Shown one piece after another: positions 7,815 to 16,035 of a DNA stretch of 42,438 nucleotides; within the stretch, counting starts at the first letter, position 1, and each line of letters begins with the position of its first letter. This DNA comes from Pseudomonadota bacterium (GTDB lineage: Bacteria > Desulfobacterota > Desulfovibrionia > Desulfovibrionales > Desulfomicrobiaceae): positions 1 through 42,438 of the forward strand of contig JAUMXF010000008.1 in NCBI GenBank assembly GCA_030529235.1, in the 5' to 3' direction. Below the pieces are notes generated by a model. The model searched no databases and was not told the DNA's origin. It saw only the letters and a list, made by a program, of their open reading frames with translations. The translations under genes and the position numbers were made by a program.

Positions 7815-9194
7815 CTACTCAGGAAGAGAGAGGAAAAGCAGGTTTTCTTCGGCCAGGGAACGTGCCCGCCGGAGGCTGTCCGGAGAGAAGTCATGGTTGG
7901 ACAGATGGGCGGATATGTAGCCGGACAAAGGGCGCAGTGCCGGAGGCCAGGCGCTCCAGAGTCTGGCTGTGCGCGGCGAGCGTGGATCGGCCAGAGAACG
8001 GAAAAATTGCAGCGAGGAACGGCGCAGTGTCCGGACCAGACCAGGCCGGGCCTCCCGCAGGGCTGCGGCCGCTGTCCGGCAATTCGGGCCGTCCAGACCC
8101 AGCGCGCGCATCCAGAACGCCTGCCAGTACGCTCCCAGCAGGCTGGAAATACGCCTGCGGCCTGTGAGGGATTCCAGATAATACAGGCCGTGCTTTTGCC
8201 CGGTGCCCAGCATTTCCACCCGGTCTTTTCCCAAGCCGTGCGGGAGCTGTCCGCACAGCATGCAATCCAGAATCCGCGCCACCCGCCCCGGCTCGAAAGA
8301 GGCGTGACAGCGGGTCGTATCAAAGCGGCACTCCCAGCAGCCCACGCATCCCCGTGCACTGCGCAGCACCACATGGCCGGGCTGATACGGTCCGGTTTCC
8401 CAGGCATGGACGGGCCCCATGGACAGGTTGAGCACCCTGAGTCCGGTCCAGGCGGCCAGATGCATGGGACCTGTGTCCGGTGTGATCAGGGCCGCCAGCT
8501 CTTGCCCGAGCACAGCCAGCCGGTCCAGGCTCAGAACGCCGCACGCGCTGGCCACGGCCGTTCCGCTCAGCTCCCGCACTTCCCGGCAGAGCGCTTCCTC
8601 CGCCGGGCCGCCCAGCAGAAGGGGAGTCCATCCCCGCCGCTCCAAGGCCCGGACCAGATGAGCCCAGAACGAAGCCGAGGGCCGTTTTTCCGCCGCGCTC
8701 GCGCCCAGAAAAAGCCCCACCCGGCGGACATCCGGCGGCATGCGGCGCGGCTCGGGCCACCGCGTTCCGGCCATGACCGGAGCGGGAATCACGTCCAGGG
8801 CGTTCATGTCCGCCCAGTGAAACCGGTTGTGCCGGTTGTTGTGCACCAGAGACATCCGGTACTCCTGCCAGGCTCCGGCTACGCGCAGTACTCCCCGGCG
8901 GAGATAGCCGCCCGCGAGCTCCTCCGTATCCAGTCTTCCGGCCAGTTCCAGACTTTCCTTGCGGTGTCCCAGATTGATCACCAGCGCGAATTTCTCACGC
9001 GCAAGCGGCGGCAGCTCCTCCGGCTCCAGATAGCGGACAGCCGGACCGACGGGCCGCAGGGGCCGGAAAAAACGGGGATCAGCCGCGACCCAGAGAGGAT
9101 GGCCCGGATACCGGCGCATGAGCCACAGAAAGAGGGGAAAGGAGAGAATGAGATCTCCCATGCGCTGCATCTGGATGACCAGAATGGGCTTCAT
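7815..9194 (-). CDS. glycosyltransferase family 9 (heptosyltransferase-like)
   Basis: A 459-residue GT9 enzyme of the ADP-heptose:LPS heptosyltransferase type. It begins ILVIQMQRMGDLILSFPLF, the family's nucleotide-sugar fold entry. It then has VGLFLGASAAEKRPSASFW, LLLGGPAEEALC and the donor-binding ALITPDTGPMHLAAWTG. After this comes an unusual Cys cluster (GCVGCWEC...C) and a C-terminal extension of about 150 residues that is not part of the core. Its ATG overlaps the stop of the CgeB-like gene (ATGA), so the two are translationally coupled. The acceptor could be lipopolysaccharide core or, given the flagellar genes directly downstream, a flagellar protein; the sequence does not decide. Confidence 0.85.
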   Translation of the reverse strand: MKPILVIQMQRMGDLILSFPLFLWLMRRYPGHPLWVAADPRFFRPLRPVGPAVRYLEPEELPPLAREKFALVINLGHRKESLELAGRLDTEELAGGYLRRGVLRVAGAWQEYRMSLVHNNRHNRFHWADMNALDVIPAPVMAGTRWPEPRRMPPDVRRVGLFLGASAAEKRPSASFWAHLVRALERRGWTPLLLGGPAEEALCREVRELSGTAVASACGVLSLDRLAVLGQELAALITPDTGPMHLAAWTGLRVLNLSMGPVHAWETGPYQPGHVVLRSARGCVGCWECRFDTTRCHASFEPGRVARILDCMLCGQLPHGLGKDRVEMLGTGQKHGLYYLESLTGRRRISSLLGAYWQAFWMRALGLDGPNCRTAAAALREARPGLVRTLRRSSLQFFRSLADPRSPRTARLWSAWPPALRPLSGYISAHLSNHDFSPDSLRRARSLAEENLLFLSLPE

Positions 9195-10858
9195 CCGTAG
9201 ATCCGGCGCATGGTGCCGGCCAGAGAGGCCAGCCGCAGATCGTAGGTATGCTCGGCCAGAATGCGTTCCCTGGCCGCCGCGGCGATACGTTCGCGTTCGG
9301 CGTCGCGGGAGAGGTAGTGGCGGACCAGCTCCGGAATTTCGCCTTCCTCGCGGTAGCAGATCACCTCCCGGCCCGGCTCGAAAAGGTTTTCCAATTGCCG
9401 GCGGTAGTCCGTGAGCAGAAATCCGCCGCAGGCCGGCACATCGAAGACCCGCTGGTTCACCGCGCCTTTCATCTGCTGGCTGGTGCAGTTGAAGTTGATT
9501 CGCGTGGCCGGATAAAATGCGGGCAGGTCCTCGTAGTAGTTGAGTTCCTCATGGTAGCTCCAGCCGGAGGCGGGCAGCAGCTTAAACCAGCCTCTGTCCC
9601 CGGCCAGCAGCGGAGAAAAAGGCAGCAGCCGCCGGACCTGCCGCAGCCGGTACATGAGGGTGGCCTGCCAGGTGATGAGCGCCTCGAAAGACAGCCGGGC
9701 TTCCACGCCGGGCAGAGCCTGGAACAGGGCGAAATGCTCCGGGAAGTCACGGCGCAGAAATTCCGACACGGAGAGTTCGCCCGTCTCCATGAAGGCCTGC
9801 CCCATCGATTCCAGATCGGCCATCAGCTTCCGCGGGAAATCGTGACTTCTGAGCTTGGAGCGGACCTTGTTCACCATGGAATTGCCCACGAAGGCCACAT
9901 CTCGCGCAAAGGCGCTCCGGCGCGGGGAGAAACGGTGCGTGTCCACGGCCAGGGGCAGATAGTGCACCCGCTCGAAACCCCGCGCCCGAAGGGAATCCAG
10001 ATTGTCGGCGTCCCAGGTGAACAGCGTCACCCAGTCCGAAGCCAGATTCTCGTAGACGTACAGAATGAGATGGGGATTATCCACGAACCAGGAGGCCAGA
10101 GGCAGTTCCAGTCGGGCCAGGAGACCGGTCAGCACGCCCTCTCTGTCCACGCCCAGATGATTGATGGTCAGGACGAAATCCGGGCGGAAACGCAGCACTT
10201 CGGCCAGAATGCGCTCCACGAACTCCTGGCTGCCCACTTCCTGGCTGGGCAGCTGGACGAAGCAGGCAGCATAGCCCAGGCGGGCGCAGGCAGCTTCCAG
10301 CTCTCCCATCAGGAAATATTTGCTGGTCAGAAGCAGAATGCGCGGCACGGACGAGGAAAATTTCGGATGCCGGGCCCTGGACCAGAAATCGATCTTCCCG
10401 GCCAGCCGCAGCCGCTCGTCCAGAACCCGGTATGTTTCCGGCCGCAGACGCGCGTAAAACGGATGCAGTACCGGAGCAAACGGCAGGCCGCCGTGTTTCA
10501 GCTGCCAGCGGGTCAGGCTGGTCAGCGCGGCTTCCGGCTCGGCCTCGTCCACCCAGAACACAAGGGGATTGCCCGTCCATTTTTCACGCAGACCCGTCCG
10601 CTCCAGTATCGGTGCTTCCAGATCGACCACGGCGACAGGCCGTCCATTGGCCAGGCATTCGTCGACACCCCAGCCCAGCCCCGAACCGAGAAACACGGGC
10701 AGGGTTCCGGCGGGGATTTCTTTTGTTCTGGAGAGCTCGTTTTCCCGGCCGCGAGGACCGCCCATATGCCAGGTCCGGCCCTGGCGCAGAACGCGCACGT
10801 CGGTCAGTGCGCCGTCCGGCGGCATGGGAGCCGCCTCGTAATCAAAAAGAACCGGCAT
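9191..10858 (-). CDS. CgeB-like glycosyltransferase family protein
   Basis: A 555-residue protein. The middle (RILLLTSKYFLMGELEAA, FRPDFVLTINHLG, LPLASWFVDNPHLILY) and the C-terminal block (FYPATRINFNCTSQQMKGAVN, QRVFDVPACGGFLLTDYR) are the hallmarks of the CgeB/DUF3880 plus Glyco_trans_1_2 group. These are GT-B proteins found in sporulation, surface polysaccharide and Desulfovibrio flagellar neighbourhoods. The first 180 residues are a separate region of unclear role with a GSGLGWG glycine-rich turn. GGAG precedes the start. It is coupled by a 4-base overlap to the GT9 gene. Confidence 0.8.
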   Translation of the reverse strand: MPVLFDYEAAPMPPDGALTDVRVLRQGRTWHMGGPRGRENELSRTKEIPAGTLPVFLGSGLGWGVDECLANGRPVAVVDLEAPILERTGLREKWTGNPLVFWVDEAEPEAALTSLTRWQLKHGGLPFAPVLHPFYARLRPETYRVLDERLRLAGKIDFWSRARHPKFSSSVPRILLLTSKYFLMGELEAACARLGYAACFVQLPSQEVGSQEFVERILAEVLRFRPDFVLTINHLGVDREGVLTGLLARLELPLASWFVDNPHLILYVYENLASDWVTLFTWDADNLDSLRARGFERVHYLPLAVDTHRFSPRRSAFARDVAFVGNSMVNKVRSKLRSHDFPRKLMADLESMGQAFMETGELSVSEFLRRDFPEHFALFQALPGVEARLSFEALITWQATLMYRLRQVRRLLPFSPLLAGDRGWFKLLPASGWSYHEELNYYEDLPAFYPATRINFNCTSQQMKGAVNQRVFDVPACGGFLLTDYRRQLENLFEPGREVICYREEGEIPELVRHYLSRDAERERIAAAARERILAEHTYDLRLASLAGTMRRIYG

Positions 10859-10912
10859 GGCCGTCTCCGGAGGGAAAGAAGAGAAGCCCCTGACGGGCGG
10901 AGATAAAACAGG

Positions 10913-11374
10913 TCACAGTGTCTCGGAATCCAGACACAGCGTCACCGGTCCCCAGTTGACCAGAGAGACATCCATGTCCGCTCCGAAGATGCCGCAGGCC
11001 ACGCGCGGCCAGAGCCGGGCCAGATCGGCGGCGAAAGCGTCATACAAAATCCGGGCCGCTTCAGGCCGGGCCGCGCCGGAAAAAGACGGCCTGCGGCCTT
11101 TGCGGGCATCGGCGTACAGCGTGAACTGGGACACCAGCAGAATTTCGCCGCCGTGGTCACGCAGGCTCGCGTTGATGGGGCCCGCGCTGTCGGGGAAAAG
11201 CCGAAGTTCCGGAATTTTCTGCAGGAACCGGTTCCACAGGGGCGAGCCGACCATCTCCGGGGAGTCCGTTCCGCCGAACCCCGCCAGAATCAGATATCCC
11301 GGCCCGATGCCGGCTACGGTACGGCCCTCCACGGCCACCGAAGCCTCGCGTACCCGTTGCAGCACGGCGCGCAT
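10913..11374 (-). CDS. dtd: D-aminoacyl-tRNA deacylase
   Basis: Removes D-amino acids (and glycine from tRNA-Ala) from mischarged tRNAs. 153 residues, normal for the family. MRAVLQRVREASVAV is the family start. The substrate-pocket motif SQFTLYADARKGRRPSF and the C-terminal NWGPVTL are intact. The start is fixed at 11374 because it matches the family N-terminus and shares one base with the queD stop (TGATG). A longer reading upstream in this frame is only queD in a shifted frame. Cytoplasmic. Confidence 0.95.
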   Translation of the reverse strand: MRAVLQRVREASVAVEGRTVAGIGPGYLILAGFGGTDSPEMVGSPLWNRFLQKIPELRLFPDSAGPINASLRDHGGEILLVSQFTLYADARKGRRPSFSGAARPEAARILYDAFAADLARLWPRVACGIFGADMDVSLVNWGPVTLCLDSETL

Positions 11375-11766
11375 CAGTCCCCGCCTTCGGAGTAATAGGC
11401 CCGCGAGCTGTCTTTTTCCGCGACCATGACTTCCTTCAGCCGCACGGGATGGCTGCTCAGAAGTTCCTTGAGGCGGGTGAAGACGTAGTGCGCCAGCAGT
11501 TCGGAGGATGGATTCTGACGGGCGAAGGCGGGCAGTTCGTTCAGGTGTTTGTGGTCCAGTTCGTCCGTCACGATTTTCAAAAGCCGCTTCAGTTCCTTGA
11601 AATCCATGAGGATGCCCAGTTTCCGGTCCAGCTCCCGGCCTTCGACCTCCGCCTCCACGATGAAGTTGTGGCCATGCAGGCGTTCGCATTTACCTTCATA
11701 ATGGCGCAGTTGATGGGAAGAACTGAAATCCGAATTTACCCGCAGCCGCCACAGTCCTGTGCTCAT
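11374..11766 (-). CDS. queD: 6-carboxytetrahydropterin synthase QueD
   Basis: Converts 7,8-dihydroneopterin triphosphate to 6-carboxytetrahydropterin for queuosine synthesis. 130 residues. Zinc ligands are seen as His18, His31 and His33 (SSSHQL, RLHGHNF), with the catalytic Cys at 27. LMDFKELK and the DHKHLNEL motif follow. The ribosome-binding site GGGAGG lies in the AT-rich DNA just upstream, so its promoter region has been replaced by, or lies in, the AT-rich patch. It is coupled to dtd by overlapping stop and start. Confidence 0.95.
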   Translation of the reverse strand: MSTGLWRLRVNSDFSSSHQLRHYEGKCERLHGHNFIVEAEVEGRELDRKLGILMDFKELKRLLKIVTDELDHKHLNELPAFARQNPSSELLAHYVFTRLKELLSSHPVRLKEVMVAEKDSSRAYYSEGGD

Positions 11767-12425
11767 GTGTATTTCTTCCTCCCATATTTTTTCTATAAGT
11801 TCTTCTTTTCTCGTTTTTTTCAGTTTTAAAAATGAATTATTGAATATTTACTTTTGCTTTATTAAGTATTTTTTATAATTTTCTTTTTAGATAAATCATA
11901 TCAATTAACTGGATACCGCACTCATAAATCGGATTTTTATAATTGTTTACAAAGAAATTTTTTATTCTATGGGAGCGAATAAATCCACACTTTTCATAAA
12001 AATGGATGATTAATGGACTATCTCCGGTTCCAACTTGCAATACAGAATATTTCTTTTTGTATTTATCAACGATAAAATCAATCAGAGCTTTTCCATATCC
12101 TTTTCTTTGGAAATCTGGACGAATAGCAATATTCTTGATTTCAAGAATATTGCTTCCTGAATCTATGACAATACATTCTCCTTTAACTCCATTATCATCT
12201 AAAACATACATTGTCCCATTTTCAATATATCTGTCTATCATATCTTCCTGTTCATCTGCCAATAACAACAAAGACAAAAACTGTTTTTTATTTTCTGTGA
12301 TTTCCTTTATTTCCATCTATGTGTCTGCGCTCCTGAAAAATTGTGTTATTTTTTCAAAAGCTTTCGATGTTTTTCACCAAAGATATCATCGATTTCTTTT
12401 GATTGTTTTCTGAGGTGGAATTTGG
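11767..12425. other. AT-rich patch, probable horizontally acquired segment
   Basis: Base composition changes abruptly. For example 11881-11940 has 16 G/C in 60 bases, while 13021-13080 in dnaE has 33. The patch starts directly upstream of the queD start and ends about 35 bases downstream of the dnaE stop. It contains one GNAT gene. I see no flanking repeat, integrase or transposase, so the mode of entry is not visible. Confidence 0.7.
11873..12316 (-). CDS. GNAT family N-acetyltransferase
   Basis: A 147-residue acetyltransferase that would transfer acetyl from acetyl-CoA to an unknown amine. The CoA-binding motif A is clear (IKNIAIRPDFQRKGYGKALI: R-x-x-G-x-G/A). It is followed by a strand with LQVGTGDSPLIIHFYEKCGF, which matches single-domain GNATs of Firmicutes. 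Codons are Lys/Ile/Asn-rich and AT-rich, unlike all neighbours. This supports recent transfer from a low-GC donor. AGGAGCG lies upstream of the ATG. Its substrate (antibiotic, protein or small amine) cannot be told. Confidence 0.88.
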   Translation of the reverse strand: MEIKEITENKKQFLSLLLLADEQEDMIDRYIENGTMYVLDDNGVKGECIVIDSGSNILEIKNIAIRPDFQRKGYGKALIDFIVDKYKKKYSVLQVGTGDSPLIIHFYEKCGFIRSHRIKNFFVNNYKNPIYECGIQLIDMIYLKRKL

Positions 12426-12462
12426 GGAGCAGGGTGGTTTCTCCCGCGTCCCGCGAAATCAT
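12346..12462 (-). CDS. 38-aa ORF coupled to the dnaE stop, possible chimeric remnant
   Basis: Its ATG overlaps the dnaE stop (ATGA). It encodes 38 residues: the first 15 lie in GC-rich DNA, while the rest (KQSKEIDDIFGEKHRKLLKK) are Lys-rich and lie in the AT-rich patch. It therefore spans the composition junction. It may be the start of a lost gene fused to foreign sequence, or chance. I know no homologue. Confidence 0.25.
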   Translation of the reverse strand: MISRDAGETTLLPKFHLRKQSKEIDDIFGEKHRKLLKK

Positions 12463-15400
12463 CCGGCGGCCTGCCGCCACTGTTCGAAATCCCTCCAGAA
12501 GTCGGGGCCGGGAGCCACTGCATAGTCGGGGCCGAACTGCATCCGGCAGATGTACTCCTCCCGGACCAGATCGACCTGCACCGGGGCTTCGCCGGGATAC
12601 TGGCGCACGATGTCCGAAAGCCCTTTCCAGTCCGGCGCGCCGTTCCGGGAGCGGACCAGCAGCAGCACCGGCTCCGAGCCGGAACCGGTCACGGAGCTCA
12701 ACGGCTTGAAGGATTCGGCCAGAAGCTTCACTTTTCTGGGCGCGTCCTCGGCCGCATCGTCCTCCAGAGCGTCCCGCTTGCCCACGGAGCCCACAAGGAG
12801 CAGGGGCTCTTCGGATTCCAGCAGTTCCCGGCTGGCCGCATACGGCTCGGAAAAAACAATAGCCTCGCCCGAGCCGCCCAGATCCTCGATGGCGCAAAAG
12901 GCCATGCGGTCCCCGCGCTTGGTGGTGATGGTCTTGATGGATGTGATCAGCACCGGCACCTGCACCGGAGTCTTCTCGGGCAGATCCGCGCACTGGGACA
13001 GGGAGGCGTAGCCCAGCCGCCGGATTTCCTGCCGGAAAGGCTGAAGCGGATGTCCGATGAGGAAAAAGCCGAAAGCCTCTTTCTCCATGCGGCACTTTTC
13101 GTCGTCTCCGAATTCCGGCAGGTCTTCCTCGCCCTCGACGCCAAGCCCCGTCAGGGAGCATGTGTTTTCCTCCACCAGCCCCATGAAGGACAGCTGTCCG
13201 GAGGTTTTGCGCTTGGCCCGCTTCTGGGCCATGCCCTGCACCCTGTCCAGGCCTTCGAGCAGGGCCCGGCGGGAGCAGCCGAAACCGTCCATGGCTCCGG
13301 ATTTGACCAGAGACTCCAGCACCTTCTTGTTGACCTTGCGCAGGTTCACGCGCTGACAGAAATCCAGCAGGCTGCCGAAGGGGCCGTCCTTTTCCCGTTC
13401 CTCGACAATGGATTCCACCGCGCCTTCACCCACACCCTTGATGCCGGACAGGCCGTAGCGGATGGACTGACCTTCGACCGTGAATTCGTTGAAGCTTCTG
13501 TTCACGTCCGGCGGCAGCACTTCGATGCCCATGTCCCGGCAGGCGCTGACATGGGCCAGAATCTTGTCGGAATTGGAGACCTCGGAGGTGATGATCGCGG
13601 CCATGAATTCCGCCGGATAATGGGCCTTCACATAGGCCGTCTGGTAGGAAATGACGGCGTAGGCGGCGCTGTGGGATTTGTTGAACCCGTAGCCCGCGAA
13701 TTTTTCCATCAGGTCGAAAATGTACTCGGCGGCGTTCTGGGAAATGCCGTTGGCCTTGGCTCCATCCAGAAAACGCACCCGCTGCCTGGCCATTTCCGCC
13801 GGATCCTTCTTGCCCATGGCCCGGCGCAGATTGTCGCCCTCGCCCAGAGAATAGCGGGCCAGGTCCGAAGCGATCTTCATGACCTGTTCCTGATACAGAA
13901 TGACCCCGTAGGTATCCTCCAGAATGGGGTGCAGAATGGGCGCCAGCTCCGGATATTCGTACTCCACGGCCCGCAGGCCGTGCTTGCGGCCGATGAAGTC
14001 GTCCACCATGCCGCTTTCCAGCGGTCCGGGCCGGTACAGGGCCAGAAGGGCGATGATGTCCTCGAAGCAGGACGGCTTCAGGGCTTTCAGTACCCGGCGC
14101 ATGCCGTCGGATTCCAGCTGGAACACGCCGTCGGTCTCGCCCCGGCCCAGAAGCTCGAAGGTCTGGGGGTCGTCCAGAGGCAGCTTCTCCAGAACGGGCG
14201 CGGGCTTTCCGTTCTTGCGGATGAGCTTCAGCGCGTCGTCGATGACGGTCAGGGTCTTCAGGCCCAGAAAGTCGAACTTGATGAGGCCCACCAGTTCCAC
14301 CTTCTTCATGTCGAACTGGGTGACCATTTCGCCGTTCTTGCCCCGGTGCAGCGGCAGGTATTCGACCATGGGCTTCTGGGAAATGACGATGCCCGCGGCG
14401 TGGATGGACGAGTGGCGGGTCAGGCCCTCCAGGCGCAGGGAGGCGTCGTAGAGTTCGCGGAAGCGGGGTTCGCCGTCGATCAGGGCGCGCAGTTCCGGCT
14501 CCTGCTCCAGTGCCTTGACCAGAGTCATTTTCAGATCGTCGGGGATGAGCTTGGCGATGCGGTCGGCGTCCTTCAGGCTGATGTCCAGAGCCCTGGCCAC
14601 GTCCCGGATGACGCCCTTGGCCTTCATGGTGCCGAAGGCCACGATCTGGGCCACATGGTCGGAGCCATATTTCTCGGTGACGTACTTGATGACTTCGTCG
14701 CGGCGGTTGTAGCAGAAGTCCACGTCGATATCGGGCAGGGATGCGCGTTCCACGTTCAGAAAGCGCTCGAAGAACAGTTTGTAGCGGATGGGGTCCAGGT
14801 CCGTGATCCGCAGCGCGTAGGCCACAAGGGAACCGGCCGCCGAGCCGCGTCCCGGTCCCACGGGAATGCCCTGTCTTTTGGCCCAGTTGATGAAGTCCTG
14901 CACGATGAGGAAATAGGCCGGAAAACCCTTTTCGATGATGACCTGAAGCTCGAATTCCAGCCGCTCCCGATAGGCGGCCTCATCCACGACATAGGGCAGG
15001 GCCGCCAGGCGCGCGGTCAGACCTTCTTCCGCCAGACGGCGGAATTCCCGGTCCAGGGAAGAGCCTTCGGGCACGTCGTAGACCGGGAAGAAATGCTGCT
15101 TGAGCTTCAGCTCCACCTCGCACATGTCGGCGATGCGGCCCGCGTTTTCCACGGCCTCCGGGCAGTGGGCGAAGGCCGCTTCCATCTCTTCGGGGGTCTT
15201 GTAGTAGAACTCGTTGGTTTCGAACCTCAGGCGCTGTTTTTCCGACCTGATTTTTCCCGTGCCCACGCAGAGCAGGATGTCGTGGGCTTCATAGTCGTCC
15301 TTGCCCAGATAGTGGCAGTCGTTGGTGGCCACCAGGGGCAGGCCCGTTTCCGCCGCCACTTCCATGAGGCGGTCGTTGACCACCTCCTGCTCCTTCAGAC

Positions 15401-15920
15401 CGTTGGATTGCAGTTCCAGATAGAAGCGGTCCGGGAAAATCTCCATGTATTCCCGCGTCTTGGCCAGGGCCTTGTCCATGGTCTCGAAACGCAGGGTCCA
15501 GGGGACCTCGCCCTGCAGGCAGGCCGAAAGGCAGATCAGCCCCTCGCTGTGGCGGCGCAGAAAATTCTTGTCCACCCTGGGCTTGTAATAAAAACCATCC
15601 AAAAAACCGGCGGACACGATCTTGACTAGATTGTGATAGCCCAGAAGATTCTGGGCCAGCAGGATCAGGTGGAAGCGGCGCTTGTTCTCGCGGTCGGCCA
15701 TGTCGTCGGCCACATAGATTTCGCTGCCCAGAATGGGTTTTATGCCGTGTTTTTTGGCCTCCAGATAGAAGGGCAGGGAGCCGAACAGATTGCCGTGGTC
15801 CGTCACGGCGGCCGAGGAAAAGCCGAAATCAACGGCCCGGGCGCACAGATCCTTCAGACGGATGGCTCCGTCCAGCAGACTGTATTCGGAATGGCAGTGC
15901 AGATGCGTGAAACCGCTCAT
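12459..15920 (-). CDS. dnaE: DNA polymerase III alpha subunit
   Basis: Replicative polymerase, about 1153 residues. The N-terminal PHP domain (HLHCHSEYSLLDGA, AAVTDHGNLFG) is intact. The polymerase core has GPGRGSAAGSLVAYAL and the catalytic palm aspartates in PDIDVDFCYNRRDEVI. The tandem HhH, OB-fold (VPVLITSIKTITTKRGDRMAF) and a C-terminal region follow. The start at 15920 was chosen because SGFTHLHCHSEY is the normal family beginning; a 23-residue upstream extension is atypical and hydrophobic. The gene follows gap after a terminator and may have its own promoter. Confidence 0.97.
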   Translation of the reverse strand: MSGFTHLHCHSEYSLLDGAIRLKDLCARAVDFGFSSAAVTDHGNLFGSLPFYLEAKKHGIKPILGSEIYVADDMADRENKRRFHLILLAQNLLGYHNLVKIVSAGFLDGFYYKPRVDKNFLRRHSEGLICLSACLQGEVPWTLRFETMDKALAKTREYMEIFPDRFYLELQSNGLKEQEVVNDRLMEVAAETGLPLVATNDCHYLGKDDYEAHDILLCVGTGKIRSEKQRLRFETNEFYYKTPEEMEAAFAHCPEAVENAGRIADMCEVELKLKQHFFPVYDVPEGSSLDREFRRLAEEGLTARLAALPYVVDEAAYRERLEFELQVIIEKGFPAYFLIVQDFINWAKRQGIPVGPGRGSAAGSLVAYALRITDLDPIRYKLFFERFLNVERASLPDIDVDFCYNRRDEVIKYVTEKYGSDHVAQIVAFGTMKAKGVIRDVARALDISLKDADRIAKLIPDDLKMTLVKALEQEPELRALIDGEPRFRELYDASLRLEGLTRHSSIHAAGIVISQKPMVEYLPLHRGKNGEMVTQFDMKKVELVGLIKFDFLGLKTLTVIDDALKLIRKNGKPAPVLEKLPLDDPQTFELLGRGETDGVFQLESDGMRRVLKALKPSCFEDIIALLALYRPGPLESGMVDDFIGRKHGLRAVEYEYPELAPILHPILEDTYGVILYQEQVMKIASDLARYSLGEGDNLRRAMGKKDPAEMARQRVRFLDGAKANGISQNAAEYIFDLMEKFAGYGFNKSHSAAYAVISYQTAYVKAHYPAEFMAAIITSEVSNSDKILAHVSACRDMGIEVLPPDVNRSFNEFTVEGQSIRYGLSGIKGVGEGAVESIVEEREKDGPFGSLLDFCQRVNLRKVNKKVLESLVKSGAMDGFGCSRRALLEGLDRVQGMAQKRAKRKTSGQLSFMGLVEENTCSLTGLGVEGEEDLPEFGDDEKCRMEKEAFGFFLIGHPLQPFRQEIRRLGYASLSQCADLPEKTPVQVPVLITSIKTITTKRGDRMAFCAIEDLGGSGEAIVFSEPYAASRELLESEEPLLLVGSVGKRDALEDDAAEDAPRKVKLLAESFKPLSSVTGSGSEPVLLLVRSRNGAPDWKGLSDIVRQYPGEAPVQVDLVREEYICRMQFGPDYAVAPGPDFWRDFEQWRQAAG

Positions 15921-15977
15921 GATCGTCTCGAAAGGATTGGGAGTAAACGGGAAGAAAATGAAGCTAGAAAAGGCGGA

Positions 15978-16022
15978 AAGGAAAATCAACAGCCGGAAGC
16001 GCCCCGCCGGGGACGCCTCCGG
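15978..16022 (-). terminator. likely terminator after gap
   Basis: An imperfect GC-rich hairpin (CCGGA..GCGCCCC / GGGGACGC..TCCGG, 15993-16022) starts about 14 bases after the gap stop on the minus strand. It is followed by the T-rich run TTGATTTTCCTTTCC. Confidence 0.6.
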
Positions 16023-16035
16023 AAAGCATGCGGCA

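Noticed and set aside
9248-10906. 552-codon plus-strand open frame opposite the CgeB-like gene
   Set aside because: Shadow frame with no recognisable domain; the minus-strand protein has clear family motifs.
10913-11689. Longer 258-codon version of dtd
   Set aside because: The extra 105 residues are queD read in another frame. The family start MRAVLQRV and the TGATG overlap fix the real start at 11374.
13050-15629. Very long plus-strand open frame (859 codons) opposite dnaE
   Set aside because: It is antisense to a complete dnaE with all motifs. Its His/Gln/Gly/Val-rich product is the usual shadow of a GC-rich gene.
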